DNA from: Paramixta manurensis
GTDB lineage: Bacteria; Pseudomonadota; Gammaproteobacteria; Enterobacterales; Enterobacteriaceae
Assembly: GCF_013285385.1 (NCBI RefSeq)
Contig: NZ_CP054212.1
Location: 1,922,001 to 1,986,000, forward strand
Length of the DNA stretch: 64,000 nucleotides
Direction of reading: 5' to 3'
Shown: one piece after another, positions 42,457 through 50,927 of the stretch
Position numbering within the stretch: the stretch's first letter is position 1
How the letters are laid out: each line of letters starts with the position of its first letter
The notes under the pieces: model-generated
What the model was told of the DNA's origin: nothing
Seen by the model: the letters and a program-made list of their open reading frames with translations, nothing else
The model's database searches: none
Translations under genes and position numbers: made by a program

Positions 42457-42895
42457 TGCCGAAAAATGCGCCCAATCGGCCCAGGCTGATTGGGCAATCA
42501 ATCCGTACTGCTGGATGTCGTCACCAGGCCGGTTATCGGGCTACCGCCGTTAGACCAAAAGGTTATGGTTAAGAAAAAATCGTCACAACGTCGTGCAACA
42601 TCCCATCGGACCGCCTACAGACTAACCCCGCTTTAGATAACGCCTGACGCGCGATGCCCGTTTGAGCAACGCAGGACGCCTCCGCTGCCGGGTTCTATTG
42701 CTGATAATCGGCAATCGATAGCTGTTTTTTGCATTTGTGATCGCTGCATATCTTCACTGAGAATGTCACCAGAACGTTAAGAGGATGAAAAAACCTTTCG
42801 CCGCGCGGCTAGCGGGCGGCACAGGTGAAAAATACATCGCTACCTCAACGCTTTTTCCCGACGGGAAATATTTCAATATCAGGAGAAAGGTTCCA
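42457..42895. other. Intergenic stretch between MHS transporter and ABC operon
   Basis: About 440 bases holding the hairpin at 42470-42495 and, near its right end, the promoter region of the ABC operon. An open frame from 42785 runs in phase into the binding protein, but its codons lack a signal sequence at the right place and I regard it as non-coding leader. Confidence 0.45.
42470..42495 (+). terminator. Hairpin after the MHS operon
   Basis: GCCCAATC / GATTGGGC, 8-bp stem with a 10-base loop, 14 bases after the transporter stop. No T-run. Confidence 0.5.
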
Positions 42896-43792
42896 GTGAA
42901 ATTCGCCAAAGGAATAACGCTTTTCGCCCTTGCTTTGGGGGCGCACACCGCGTTTGCCGCCGAACCAGCCGTCCCGACAGCCAGTTCATACCATGTTCAA
43001 CCCGATCCGCAATTAAAAAGCCTGCTACCGGCTGATGTGGTTAAGCGCGGTTATGTTGTGGCGGGCACCAACCCCAATACGCCGCCGACCACCTTCTATA
43101 AGGAAGACAACAAAACGCTGGCCGGGCGTGAAATCGACATTATGAATGCGGTGGGCGAACGGTTGGGTATCCAGGTACAGTGGCGCGATACTGGCGGCTT
43201 TGACAACATCATCCCAGGTTTAAAAACCGGTCGCTACGATGTCGCGCTCTCGAATGTTAACGCCACCACCGAACGTTTGAAACAGATCGACTTTGTCAGC
43301 TACTACGATGCCAGTCGGCTCGGCATTATTTCCCGTAAAGATGCCAATATTCCGCCGTTTAAAACGCTGGACAGCGTGTGCGGCAAAGAGAGCGGCGCCG
43401 GTTCGGGCACTACCCAGGTTACGCGCCTGGAGGAGGCTGGCAAAGCGTGTGAAGCGGCAGGCAAACAGCCAATAAAAGTTTCGATCTTTCCCGACCGCCC
43501 GGCAGGCGTGCAGGCAGTCGTTAGCGGACGCGTGCCGATGTTCCTTGGGCCGTATGAAGGCTTGTTGTGGCAGGTGAAAGTGATTAAGCCGCTGACCATG
43601 AGCGGTATCATCACCGTTAATGATGCGCCGGTTTCGATTGCTTTCTCGAAGGATTCTGCGTTAGAGCCTGCGGTACAGGCTGCGCTTAACTCGCTAATAA
43701 AAGACGGTAGCTACCAAAAAATCCTCGATAGCTGGGGCATCGGCTTTGGCGCGGTCAAAGAAGCCAAACGTAATCAAGAGATTTTTAAATGA
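42896..43792 (+). CDS. Amino-acid-type ABC transporter binding protein (YxeM-like)
   Basis: A 298-aa periplasmic binding protein of the polar-amino-acid family (SBP_bac_3). I place the start at the GTG 42896, preceded by AGGAGAAAGG, which puts a signal peptide (MKFAKGITLFALALG, cleavage near TAFAAEP) at the N-terminus. Core motifs: AGREIDIMNAVGERLGIQ, GFDNIIPGLKTGRYDVAL, then MFLGPYEGLLW and VSIAFSKDSALEPAVQAAL. Overlap ATGA with the permease. The operon matches YxeMNO of Bacillus subtilis by position with YxeK/L/P/Q-type enzymes. Confidence 0.88.
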   Translation: MKFAKGITLFALALGAHTAFAAEPAVPTASSYHVQPDPQLKSLLPADVVKRGYVVAGTNPNTPPTTFYKEDNKTLAGREIDIMNAVGERLGIQVQWRDTGGFDNIIPGLKTGRYDVALSNVNATTERLKQIDFVSYYDASRLGIISRKDANIPPFKTLDSVCGKESGAGSGTTQVTRLEEAGKACEAAGKQPIKVSIFPDRPAGVQAVVSGRVPMFLGPYEGLLWQVKVIKPLTMSGIITVNDAPVSIAFSKDSALEPAVQAALNSLIKDGSYQKILDSWGIGFGAVKEAKRNQEIFK

Positions 43793-44712
43793 GTGAGTTG
43801 CAGGGCCACACCGATGATTTAAAAATTGTTGGCAAACGCTACTATGGACGCTGGCTGAGCGCGCTGGTGGTACTGCTGTGCGTGGTGGCAATGGCGCACT
43901 CAATGATTAATAACCCACGCTTCGAATGGAGCGTGATTGCGGAGAACTTTACCGGCGCATCGATCTTGCAAGGCGTCATTATGACCCTGCAACTCACCGC
44001 GATTTCGGTCATTCTTGGCTTCGCGTTTGGCACCGTGCTGGCACTAATGCGCCTCTCCTCTAACCCGGTATTGGTCGCGGTCAGTTGGGCCTATACGTGG
44101 TTTTTCCGCGGTGTGCCAATGCTGGTGCAATTGTTCCTCTGGTACAACATTGCCGCGCTCTATCCTTCAATTTCACTCTCACTACCGGGGCTGGGCGAAA
44201 TCTGGAGCGCGCAGTCCAACGCGTTAATCAGCCCGTTCAGCGCGGCGGTAATCGCGCTGGTGATGCATCAATCTGCCTATGCGGCAGAAATTGTGCGTGC
44301 CGGAATTCAAAGCGTAGGTAACGGTCAATTGGAAGCCGCGCGCGCATTAGGTTATCGACCGGCACAGATTTTCCGTCACACCGTATTACCGCAGGCGATG
44401 CGTGCAATAATGCCGCCCGCCGGTAATGAGATTATCGGGCAGTTGAAAACCACGGCGGTGGTGTCGGTGATTTCACTACAGGATGTGCTGTTCTCTGCGC
44501 AGATTATCTATCAGCGAACCTATGAAGTCATCCCGCTGCTGCTGGTGGCGACATTATGGTATCTGTTGATGACGTCAGTCTTATCGGTTGGTCAATATTA
44601 TGTGGAGCGCTATTTTGGCCGTGGCGTAACGCGCCGGGAAAAACGTAGCCTGTTGCAATCACTGCCGGGTCTGTCGGTCTCTAAAGCGGAGAGGAGCGTC
44701 AGCAATGGCTGA
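43789..44712 (+). CDS. Amino-acid-type ABC permease (YxeN-like)
   Basis: A 307-aa HisM/GlnP-type permease with about five or six helices. Features: FTGASILQGVIMTLQLT (family start of the core), WFFRGVPMLVQLFLWY, HQSAYAAEIVRAGIQSVG and the EAA loop EAARALGYRPAQIFRHTVLPQAMR. It has an N-terminal extension of about 60 residues with an extra helix. It overlaps the ATPase gene by 8 bases. Confidence 0.9.
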   Translation: MSELQGHTDDLKIVGKRYYGRWLSALVVLLCVVAMAHSMINNPRFEWSVIAENFTGASILQGVIMTLQLTAISVILGFAFGTVLALMRLSSNPVLVAVSWAYTWFFRGVPMLVQLFLWYNIAALYPSISLSLPGLGEIWSAQSNALISPFSAAVIALVMHQSAYAAEIVRAGIQSVGNGQLEAARALGYRPAQIFRHTVLPQAMRAIMPPAGNEIIGQLKTTAVVSVISLQDVLFSAQIIYQRTYEVIPLLLVATLWYLLMTSVLSVGQYYVERYFGRGVTRREKRSLLQSLPGLSVSKAERSVSNG

Positions 44713-45466
44713 AGCGATTGCATTACGTAAGGTGACCAAGCGTTTCTCCGGCGTCACCATTCTCAATGAAGTCAACCTCGATATGCCGGCCGGTTCGGTT
44801 ACTGTTATCCTCGGGCCGTCAGGTTCGGGAAAATCTACGCTGCTGCGTTGCATTAATCATCTGGAAAAACTGGATGGCGGAACCATTCGCATCGGCGGTG
44901 AAATTATTGGTTATCGGCAGAAAGGGCAGGCGCTGCATGAGCTGAACAGCCGTGATATTGCCCGCCAACGCGCCGAAATTGGTATGGTGTTTCAGCAGTT
45001 CAATCTGTTTCCGCACCGCACTGTGCTGCAGAACATCATTGACGCGCCTATGCGGGTCAAAAAGCACAGCCGCCAGCAGGCCACTGACAAAGCGCTGGCG
45101 TTGCTAAAGCAGGTGGGGTTAGCGGGGCGTGAAGATGAGTGGCCGCAGAATCTGTCCGGTGGGCAGCAACAGCGCGTCGCGATTGCGCGGGCATTGGCAA
45201 TGGATCCCGGTGTGATGTTATTTGATGAACCGACATCGGCGCTCGATCCGGAACTGGTGGGAGAAGTGCTGCAGGTGATTAAGCAGTTAGCGCACTCCGG
45301 TATCACGATGGTGATCGTCACCCATGAAATTGGCTTTGCGCGGGAAGTGGCTGACAATATTGTGTTTATGGAAGGCGGCAAAATTGTGGCGGCGGGGCCA
45401 ACCGCTGAGGTACTTAATGACCCTGAAAATGGGCGGGTCAGAAACTTTATTGCAACGGTGCTTTAA
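44705..45466 (+). CDS. Amino-acid-type ABC ATPase (YxeO-like)
   Basis: A 253-aa ATPase of the polar amino acid uptake family: Walker A GPSGSGKST, EIGMVFQQFNLFPHRTVLQN (Q-loop), LSGGQQQRVAIARALAMDP, Walker B VMLFDEPTSALDPELVGEVL, H-loop VTHEIGFAREVADN. It is the last gene of the importer operon; its stop codon lies inside a terminator hairpin. Confidence 0.92.
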   Translation: MAEAIALRKVTKRFSGVTILNEVNLDMPAGSVTVILGPSGSGKSTLLRCINHLEKLDGGTIRIGGEIIGYRQKGQALHELNSRDIARQRAEIGMVFQQFNLFPHRTVLQNIIDAPMRVKKHSRQQATDKALALLKQVGLAGREDEWPQNLSGGQQQRVAIARALAMDPGVMLFDEPTSALDPELVGEVLQVIKQLAHSGITMVIVTHEIGFAREVADNIVFMEGGKIVAAGPTAEVLNDPENGRVRNFIATVL

Positions 45467-45479
45467 GCACCGTTTTTTA
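45455..45479 (+). terminator. Terminator overlapping the ATPase stop codon
   Basis: ACGGTGC TTTAA GCACCGT followed by TTTTTTATAT; the TAA stop codon is in the loop. Confidence 0.88.
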
Positions 45480-45547
45480 TATAGAAAACCCGAGCCAGGT
45501 TGGACGTTCTGTAAAGCTTTCGACTATAAGTCAATTATAAAAGCCCC

Positions 45548-45982
45548 TTAGTTAATACAAAAAGAGATATGGGCGTTAACTTGGTGGTTATCTATCGAAT
45601 AGCTAATTGTATTATTAAGAGAATATATCTTCCCACTATACACAACATTGATGTTTTCATTATCAGTAGTATTTATGCTGCTGATACTGCCATTTCCAGT
45701 TAGAAACGGTATTTCATCGTTCAGTTTTTTGATAATTACTTTATTGTTTCCGATGATTTCTCCCGCCAAATAAAAGCGATAGATGATTGGTACGGTCGCG
45801 TTACCCTCTCTGTTTATGGTGGTGTATAGCCACAGGCGGTCATTAATTTTATAGCTGTGTTGTAGCTCATCTCCAGAACGACTATCGCTTGTATGATTCA
45901 GGTAGATGAAACCACCAACCAGAATCAGCAGGAAAATGGTCAAAAGACCATGCATCCATTTAATAACCGTTCTGGTGTGCAT
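45548..45982 (-). CDS. Putative immunity protein for the type-44 toxin (membrane-anchored)
   Basis: A 144-aa protein from the ATG at 45982 (MHTRTVIKWMHGLL) with one N-terminal membrane helix (LLTIFLLILVGGFIYL) and a periplasmic beta-rich domain (RLWLYTTINREGNA, YRFYLAGEIIGNNKVI). It overlaps the toxin gene by 23 bases. A longer in-frame reading to 46081 would overlap the toxin more and adds a non-membrane tail. An immunity role is inferred from the overlap and topology, and suggests the toxin acts in or enters through the periplasm. Confidence 0.55.
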   Translation of the reverse strand: MHTRTVIKWMHGLLTIFLLILVGGFIYLNHTSDSRSGDELQHSYKINDRLWLYTTINREGNATVPIIYRFYLAGEIIGNNKVIIKKLNDEIPFLTGNGSISSINTTDNENINVVYSGKIYSLNNTISYSIDNHQVNAHISFCIN

Positions 45983-46349
45983 ACTCAATTCCTTCTCTGA
46001 TATATCGTTGGTCGGTTGGGTCATCACCATAAGGCGGTTTTTGATACCAGAGCCCCCATTCAGATTTAGAGGTACCTGCATGACTTTGAGCCCATCCAGC
46101 TCCCATTAAAAGGATATTTTCAGGTATACCTGCTGCTGTGCCGGTTGCGCCAAAATTGAAATTTCCAAAGTTGGCAAAGTAAGGGTCGAATTGTTTGTAA
46201 TCCCAACGCCCACGGTTCCTGACCATTGTATAGAACCAATAATAAGTTGCTGCTGTTGCCATGTTTCTGGGCATGCCATTTCTACGGGCTTCGCGCATAT
46301 TATTTCTGATTACCTGCGCGCCGGGGCCGATGGCTGGTACTGATGCCAT
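45960..46349 (-). CDS. Polymorphic toxin, type 44 domain, stand-alone
   Basis: A 129-aa protein consisting almost wholly of the domain I recognise as polymorphic toxin type 44 (Ntox44-like): FYTMVRNRGRWDYKQ, then FGNFNFGATGTAAGIP, LLMGAGWAQSHAGTS and a C-terminal PPYGDDPTDQRYIREGI. Related domains occur at the C-terminus of T6SS/Rhs and other secreted toxins. Here it stands alone, with no VgrG, PAAR or Rhs part and no signal peptide, so it would be a cargo effector or a toxin tip captured from a larger protein. It lies inside a catabolic cluster. Confidence 0.7.
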   Translation of the reverse strand: MASVPAIGPGAQVIRNNMREARRNGMPRNMATAATYYWFYTMVRNRGRWDYKQFDPYFANFGNFNFGATGTAAGIPENILLMGAGWAQSHAGTSKSEWGLWYQKPPYGDDPTDQRYIREGIEYAHQNGY

Positions 46350-46487
46350 AAAGTCGCCTCTATCCTTGTGAACGATGAGGTTATCCTACTAAGAAAGTTT
46401 GCTTCAAAAAACTATTGATTTAAATCTACTTATCACGCGGCTGAAATACTGACGGAATAACAGAGCCTTATAGGCGCATAAGAAAAA

Positions 46488-46506
46488 CCTCCGGCTATGC
46501 CGGAGG
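46488..46506. terminator. Terminator after the MmgE/PrpD gene
   Basis: CCTCCGGC TAT GCCGGAGG, 8-bp perfect stem. Reading the minus strand it is followed by TTTTTCTT; the plus side has ATATTTTTT, so it can act both ways. Confidence 0.85.
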
Positions 46507-46526
46507 ATATTTTTTAGGATAGCTGG

Positions 46527-47843
46527 TCAAACGCGAAGAAAATGGAGCAAGACGTTCAAATCAGACGTCGAGCGTAGTGTGCTGCACTGCAACAATTGTT
46601 GCTGACGCGCTGGCGTTTCCTGTTGCAGCGCCAGATGCAGTTTACCCGCGACATCAACCGGGTCCGCCAGTGATTGCTGGCGTGTACGTCGTTGCGAGAG
46701 TTGCGTGCCATCGCGCAAGGTTAGCGTCACTTGATGAAAGCGTAACGCCGGATTAAGTGTGTCCGGCGGCGCGGCGGGGTCCGGTACGCGGCGTACTTTG
46801 GCAGCCAGCGGCATCACTGCCTGGTTCAGTGCGCCTTCAGCAAAATCTTGCAGTCGGAGATCGTCATACATCAGCATGGCGGCAATCACATACTCCAGGC
46901 TGAAACGTGCTTCGATACCGTCGGTGGGAACACGTACCGACGCCGCGATGTCGCCGCCAGGCGGAAAAGCGACGCTAATCCCGACAATCTGATCCAACAG
47001 ATGTTCAACCGAGTGACCCGCAGCCAGCCACTGGCGGCGTAAAATACGCGTTGCCTCTGCCGCGCTGTGCGTACCGGCGCAGGTCGGGAAAGGTTTAAAT
47101 TCTAACCCCGGCGTGCTGATACGCCATGGCTGCCCCCAATCCGCCAGTAATTTTTCCGGGGATGCCTGTTGATTGCTACTGGCAGTGATAAACGCCTCAA
47201 TCACGCCTGTCGGTCGGCCAGCGATTCCGGCTAATGTTAGCTGTGCGGCGGTAACCGCGCGTTCGGCGGCAAAACCGGCGTGCAGGGGTTTCACCGCGGA
47301 GCCAAACTGCGCGCGCAAACCGCTTGCCTCGGTAGCGGCAATCCCCAGCAGGGAAGCGGTGGCAATTTCGTCGAGCTGTAACAAACGCGCCAACGAGGCA
47401 GCGGCGGCAATCGTGCCGAGTGTCGCCGTATTGTGGTAACCCAACGCGTAATGCTGCTGGCTAACGGCGAGGCCGAGACGACCGGCTACTTCTACCCCGA
47501 TGATATAGGCGTCGAGAAAAGTATCGACATCGGCAGGGTGCTGCTGCAGCCAGGCAAACAGCGCGGGTAAAATCACGACGCTGGGATGGCCACGAAAGTC
47601 AGGATGAAAATCATCAAAATCTAAAGCATGGCCCGCATAGCCAAGCAGTAGCGCATTGCTGCGTAGGCTGCCATCGCCATATACCGTGCGTAAGGCGGGT
47701 AAACCGCTATCCGGTACCTGACCTTGTAAGACAGGCCAGGTGACCGCCAGCAGATCGCAAACGCCGACCCGCGCAGCTTCGCGCGCCTCGGCATCGGGTT
47801 GGCTATGAACCAGACGTTCAACCAGCGCGGCGGTTAATGTCAT
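46527..47843 (-). CDS. MmgE/PrpD family protein (YxeQ-like)
   Basis: A 438-aa protein of the MmgE/PrpD (2-methylcitrate dehydratase-like) family: GHALDFDDFHPDFRGHPSVVILPALFA shortened here to HALDFDDFHPDFRGHPS, YHNTATLGTIAAAASL, LRAQFGSAVKPLHAGFAA, FKPFPTCAGTHSAAEA. It overlaps the M20 gene by ATGA. In the Bacillus yxe operon the homologous YxeQ accompanies the 2-succinocysteine enzymes; its step is not firmly known to me. Confidence 0.85.
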   Translation of the reverse strand: MTLTAALVERLVHSQPDAEAREAARVGVCDLLAVTWPVLQGQVPDSGLPALRTVYGDGSLRSNALLLGYAGHALDFDDFHPDFRGHPSVVILPALFAWLQQHPADVDTFLDAYIIGVEVAGRLGLAVSQQHYALGYHNTATLGTIAAAASLARLLQLDEIATASLLGIAATEASGLRAQFGSAVKPLHAGFAAERAVTAAQLTLAGIAGRPTGVIEAFITASSNQQASPEKLLADWGQPWRISTPGLEFKPFPTCAGTHSAAEATRILRRQWLAAGHSVEHLLDQIVGISVAFPPGGDIAASVRVPTDGIEARFSLEYVIAAMLMYDDLRLQDFAEGALNQAVMPLAAKVRRVPDPAAPPDTLNPALRFHQVTLTLRDGTQLSQRRTRQQSLADPVDVAGKLHLALQQETPARQQQLLQCSTLRSTSDLNVLLHFLRV

Positions 47844-48997
47844 GGCTGAGTACTCTGCAGGTTATGCAATGCCGCTACCGCCAGATTGGCGAGATAGCGT
47901 GATGTGGGGAACAGCACCTCATCATTGACCCGAAAGGCCGGATGATGCAGCGCATAGGGTTCGCCGGTACCAATCATCATAAACGCGCCGGGGAGTTGCT
48001 GTTGGTAAAAGGCAAAGTCTTCGCCAATCGGGCTGGCTTCCACCACCCGCGCGTCAAAACCGCTTTCTGTCGCCTGCTGCAACGCAAAATCCGCCCAGTA
48101 GGCATCATTCACCACCGATGGCGGCCCGGCATGCCAGTTAAAGCGGACTTCCGCCGCAAAGGCGGCGCCAATACCCTCTACCAGTTCGCGAAAGCGTTGC
48201 TCAATGCGTTCACGCGCGCTTTGTGAAAAGGAGCGCACCGTTCCTTCCAGCCAGGCGCTATCAGGGATAACATTCCAGCTACTTCCGCTATGAATCTGTG
48301 TAATCGAGACCACGGCGTTATCGGCGGAAGAGACATTGCGGCTGATCAGCGTTTGGGCGGCGGCGACGATCTGTGCGGCAATCACAACCGGATCGTTGCC
48401 CTGATGAGGTTTAGCGGCATGGCTGCCGGTGCCGGTAACGGTGATGTCGAAACGGTCAACCGCCGCGGTTAAAGGCCCGGCTTTACTGCCAATGACGCCC
48501 GCGGGGAGCGACGGATCGTTATGGATACCGAAAATAACTCGCGCGTCTTTCAATGCGCCAGCGGCAATCACTTGCGGCGCGCCCTGACCGGTTTCTTCCG
48601 CAGCCTGAAACAAAATGCGAACCCGGCCCGGCAGGCTTGCCTCCTGCTGTTTCAGTAAAATAGCGGCACCCAGCGCCGCCGAGCTATGGAAATCGTGACC
48701 ACAGGCGTGCATCACGCCCGCGCGCTGTGAGCGATAGCTCAACTCGGTTTGTTCGTCGATAGGGAGCGCGTCAATATCACAACGCAGCACCACTAATCGG
48801 CCATTTTGCGGGCCCACTTCTGCCACTAAACCGGTTTCCAGCGAGAACGGCAGAACCCGAATCTGATACTTTTCCAGCTGTTGGCGAATGCGCTCGGTCG
48901 TTTCAAACTCTTGATTAGAGAGCTCAGGAAAACGGTGTAACTCGTGGCGAAAGGCAACGAGTTGTTCGCCTAACGCCTGGTAATTAAGATCGCTCAT
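47840..48997 (-). CDS. M20-family amidohydrolase / N-deacetylase (YxeP-like)
   Basis: A 385-aa metallopeptidase-fold enzyme of the M20D group (hippurate hydrolase, N-acyl amino acid deacetylases). Metal motifs are visible: CDIDALPIDEQTEL, MHACGHDFHSSAAL, LFQAAEETGQGA and the dimerisation domain with GTGSHAAKPHQGNDPV. The C-terminal PIGEDFAFYQQQLPG and YALHHPAFRVND complete the site. In the 2-succinocysteine scheme it would deacetylate N-acetylcysteine. It is 11 bases downstream of the GNAT gene. Confidence 0.87.
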   Translation of the reverse strand: MSDLNYQALGEQLVAFRHELHRFPELSNQEFETTERIRQQLEKYQIRVLPFSLETGLVAEVGPQNGRLVVLRCDIDALPIDEQTELSYRSQRAGVMHACGHDFHSSAALGAAILLKQQEASLPGRVRILFQAAEETGQGAPQVIAAGALKDARVIFGIHNDPSLPAGVIGSKAGPLTAAVDRFDITVTGTGSHAAKPHQGNDPVVIAAQIVAAAQTLISRNVSSADNAVVSITQIHSGSSWNVIPDSAWLEGTVRSFSQSARERIEQRFRELVEGIGAAFAAEVRFNWHAGPPSVVNDAYWADFALQQATESGFDARVVEASPIGEDFAFYQQQLPGAFMMIGTGEPYALHHPAFRVNDEVLFPTSRYLANLAVAALHNLQSTQP

Positions 48998-49008
48998 CGT
49001 CGGGTTCC

Positions 49009-49539
49009 TCAGGATACCGCCTGCCGCGTCAGCCAGGCGTCATGCGCGGCGGCATTCAGTACTTTTTTCATATACAGGGTAATGTGGCCTTTACCAAGGT
49101 CGGTGGTATGCATCGGCTGAAACCCGCGTTTTAGGTACATCTCCTTTAGCCACGGATGGTTGATGGCGGTACCCAGCGAGACCGCAGGCGCACGTAGCTG
49201 ACCAATCAGAATTTGCTGCTCCAGCAGATCCTGAACCTGGCGACCATAGCGTTGGCCTGCATAGTCAGGATGAGCGCCGAACCAGCCAATATGCGGTAAG
49301 TTGAACGGCCCCGGTAGCGGCCCCCACGGATAGCGCACCGTGATGGAGGAAACCATCACGCCATTTGCATACAGCGCATAAACCCCGTGACGTTGCAGGT
49401 GAAGCCACGCTTTTTCGCGGTCGGCGCTGGCGGCGTCGAAGTGAATGCCCAGCGCTTTTACCGGCGCATAAGCGGCGTGCATCAGCGCCAGATAAGTTTC
49501 AACCTCATCTTCTCTGACCTGACGAAAATCGAGTGACAT
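49009..49539 (-). CDS. GNAT N-acetyltransferase (YxeL-like)
   Basis: A 176-aa acetyltransferase: EVETYLALMHAAYAPVKALG, then WFGAHPDYAGQRYGRQVQDL (acetyl-CoA loop Q/RxxGxG/R region) and a C-terminal MYLKRGFQPMHTTDLGKGH. It is the first gene of the minus-strand GNAT-M20-PrpD unit. By gene neighbourhood it corresponds to YxeL, which N-acetylates S-(2-succino)cysteine before monooxygenase attack. Substrate is inference. Confidence 0.8.
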   Translation of the reverse strand: MSLDFRQVREDEVETYLALMHAAYAPVKALGIHFDAASADREKAWLHLQRHGVYALYANGVMVSSITVRYPWGPLPGPFNLPHIGWFGAHPDYAGQRYGRQVQDLLEQQILIGQLRAPAVSLGTAINHPWLKEMYLKRGFQPMHTTDLGKGHITLYMKKVLNAAAHDAWLTRQAVS

Positions 49540-49809
49540 GCATATCCCCGGAAATACCGCCGCAAGGACGGAATAATAAAGGCAATAATTAGTGTTAATA
49601 AGATTAACAGTAAACAGGATAGGTTCTATATCTAAAAAATAACTAAGCTAAGATTATTTTGTGAAATTGAAAACCGTGATTTTTGATTGCTTAAATCGTT
49701 ATTTACCGTAGTATGCAAAAAATAGACAGCGCTATAACAAATTCGCATTAAGCGACTGAAATAGCGTGGATTTATTTATATTTCTTCCTCTTTTTATCAG
49801 GGTGACGCC
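49540..49809. promoter_or_regulatory. Divergent promoter region of the catabolic gene set
   Basis: A 270-base A/T-rich stretch between the minus-strand GNAT-M20-PrpD unit and the plus-strand dehydrogenase-monooxygenase-aminotransferase unit, presumably containing both promoters. No clean operator palindrome identified. No LysR gene is adjacent. Confidence 0.45.
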
Positions 49810-50880
49810 GTGTTAGCGATCAAATCTCCGCGTGCCTACGCACATGAAGTGGGTTTGCGTGCACGCACCGGTGAGTTTATTAAGCCGTATGCCACGCATA
49901 TCCGTATTTTTACTTCCCCGCAGGCTTGGCAGGCCGTGAACCCGGAATTAAGCCAAAGCTTAGATGCCAATGGAATTCGCTGGGAATGCGAATATCTGTC
50001 TGGTGAATGTACCGACGATGCGATTGCCACCCTCAAAAACCATGTTGAGCAACAGCAAGCCGAACTGCTGCTGGCGATTGGCGGCGGGCGCGTACTGGAT
50101 ACCGCCAAAGCGGTCGGTAGCCAATTGCCCGACCTGAAGGTCGTCAACTTCGCGACAGTAGCGGCAACCTGTGCGGCTTGGTCACCGGTAGCGATCATTT
50201 ACACCGAGCAGGGCGGCCATGTGCGTAGCCAGCCGTTGGCCAAAATGCCCGAACTGGTATTGGTGGATAGCGAGATAATCGCCCGCAGCGACGTACGTTA
50301 TCTGCAGGCCGGTATCGTTGATGCTTTGGCAAAATATTATGAGTTCTATCCTTACCAGCGTCACAACCCGAATGATTTAGCGCTGAACCTGAAAGTGATG
50401 ACCGCGCAGCGGGCGCTGGAGACTTATCGTCAGTTTGGCGCGCTGGCGGTAGCGGCTAACCAGCAACAGCAGGTCACGCCGGCGTTGGTGAAAGTGATTG
50501 ACGCCAATATCGTGTTGGCCGGTTTGGCGAACAGCGTGCGTGACACCTTGCCCACGCCGGGCTTTGCGCATGCGATTCATAATCGTCTGACCCATCAGCC
50601 TGAGCTTCATCACTGGCTACATGGCGAGAAAGTCGGTTACAGCCTGTTGGTGCAATCGCTAATTGAAAATAACGCTGAACCCGATGCGGAACTCTTGGCA
50701 TTGTTGCGCCAGTATGCGATGCCGCTCCAGCTTCCGCCGCTAACTGGCGATCGCGTGGCGACCATGCGCGCTATCGCTGAACAAATCAAGTTCCCGTCCG
50801 CTAGCGCAGAACGCCTGCCGTTCCGTATTTCGCCAGCGGTACTGGAGCAAGCGTTATTGGCGACCGATCGCACCTTTTAA
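49810..50880 (+). CDS. Iron-containing alcohol / hydroxycarboxylate dehydrogenase family
   Basis: A 356-aa oxidoreductase of the glycerol-dehydrogenase branch of group III alcohol dehydrogenases, resembling E. coli YbdH/HcxA. The nucleotide site GGGRVLDTAKAVG and the metal-site region GIVDALAKYYEF ... FAHAIHNRLTHQPELHHWLHGEKV are visible, with the His residues expected for Zn or Fe. GTG start. HcxA reduces 2-oxoacids; here the neighbour genes would release oxaloacetate, so a role in handling that product is plausible but unproven. Confidence 0.8.
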   Translation: MLAIKSPRAYAHEVGLRARTGEFIKPYATHIRIFTSPQAWQAVNPELSQSLDANGIRWECEYLSGECTDDAIATLKNHVEQQQAELLLAIGGGRVLDTAKAVGSQLPDLKVVNFATVAATCAAWSPVAIIYTEQGGHVRSQPLAKMPELVLVDSEIIARSDVRYLQAGIVDALAKYYEFYPYQRHNPNDLALNLKVMTAQRALETYRQFGALAVAANQQQQVTPALVKVIDANIVLAGLANSVRDTLPTPGFAHAIHNRLTHQPELHHWLHGEKVGYSLLVQSLIENNAEPDAELLALLRQYAMPLQLPPLTGDRVATMRAIAEQIKFPSASAERLPFRISPAVLEQALLATDRTF

Positions 50881-50927
50881 CCCGCGCGACGGCGCGCATT
50901 TTACTTGTATATTGACCAGGACATTTT

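Noticed and set aside
42785..42895. Upstream ATG extending the ABC binding protein
   Set aside because: It would bury the signal peptide 37 residues inside; the GTG at 42896 has AGGAGAAAGG and places the signal peptide first.
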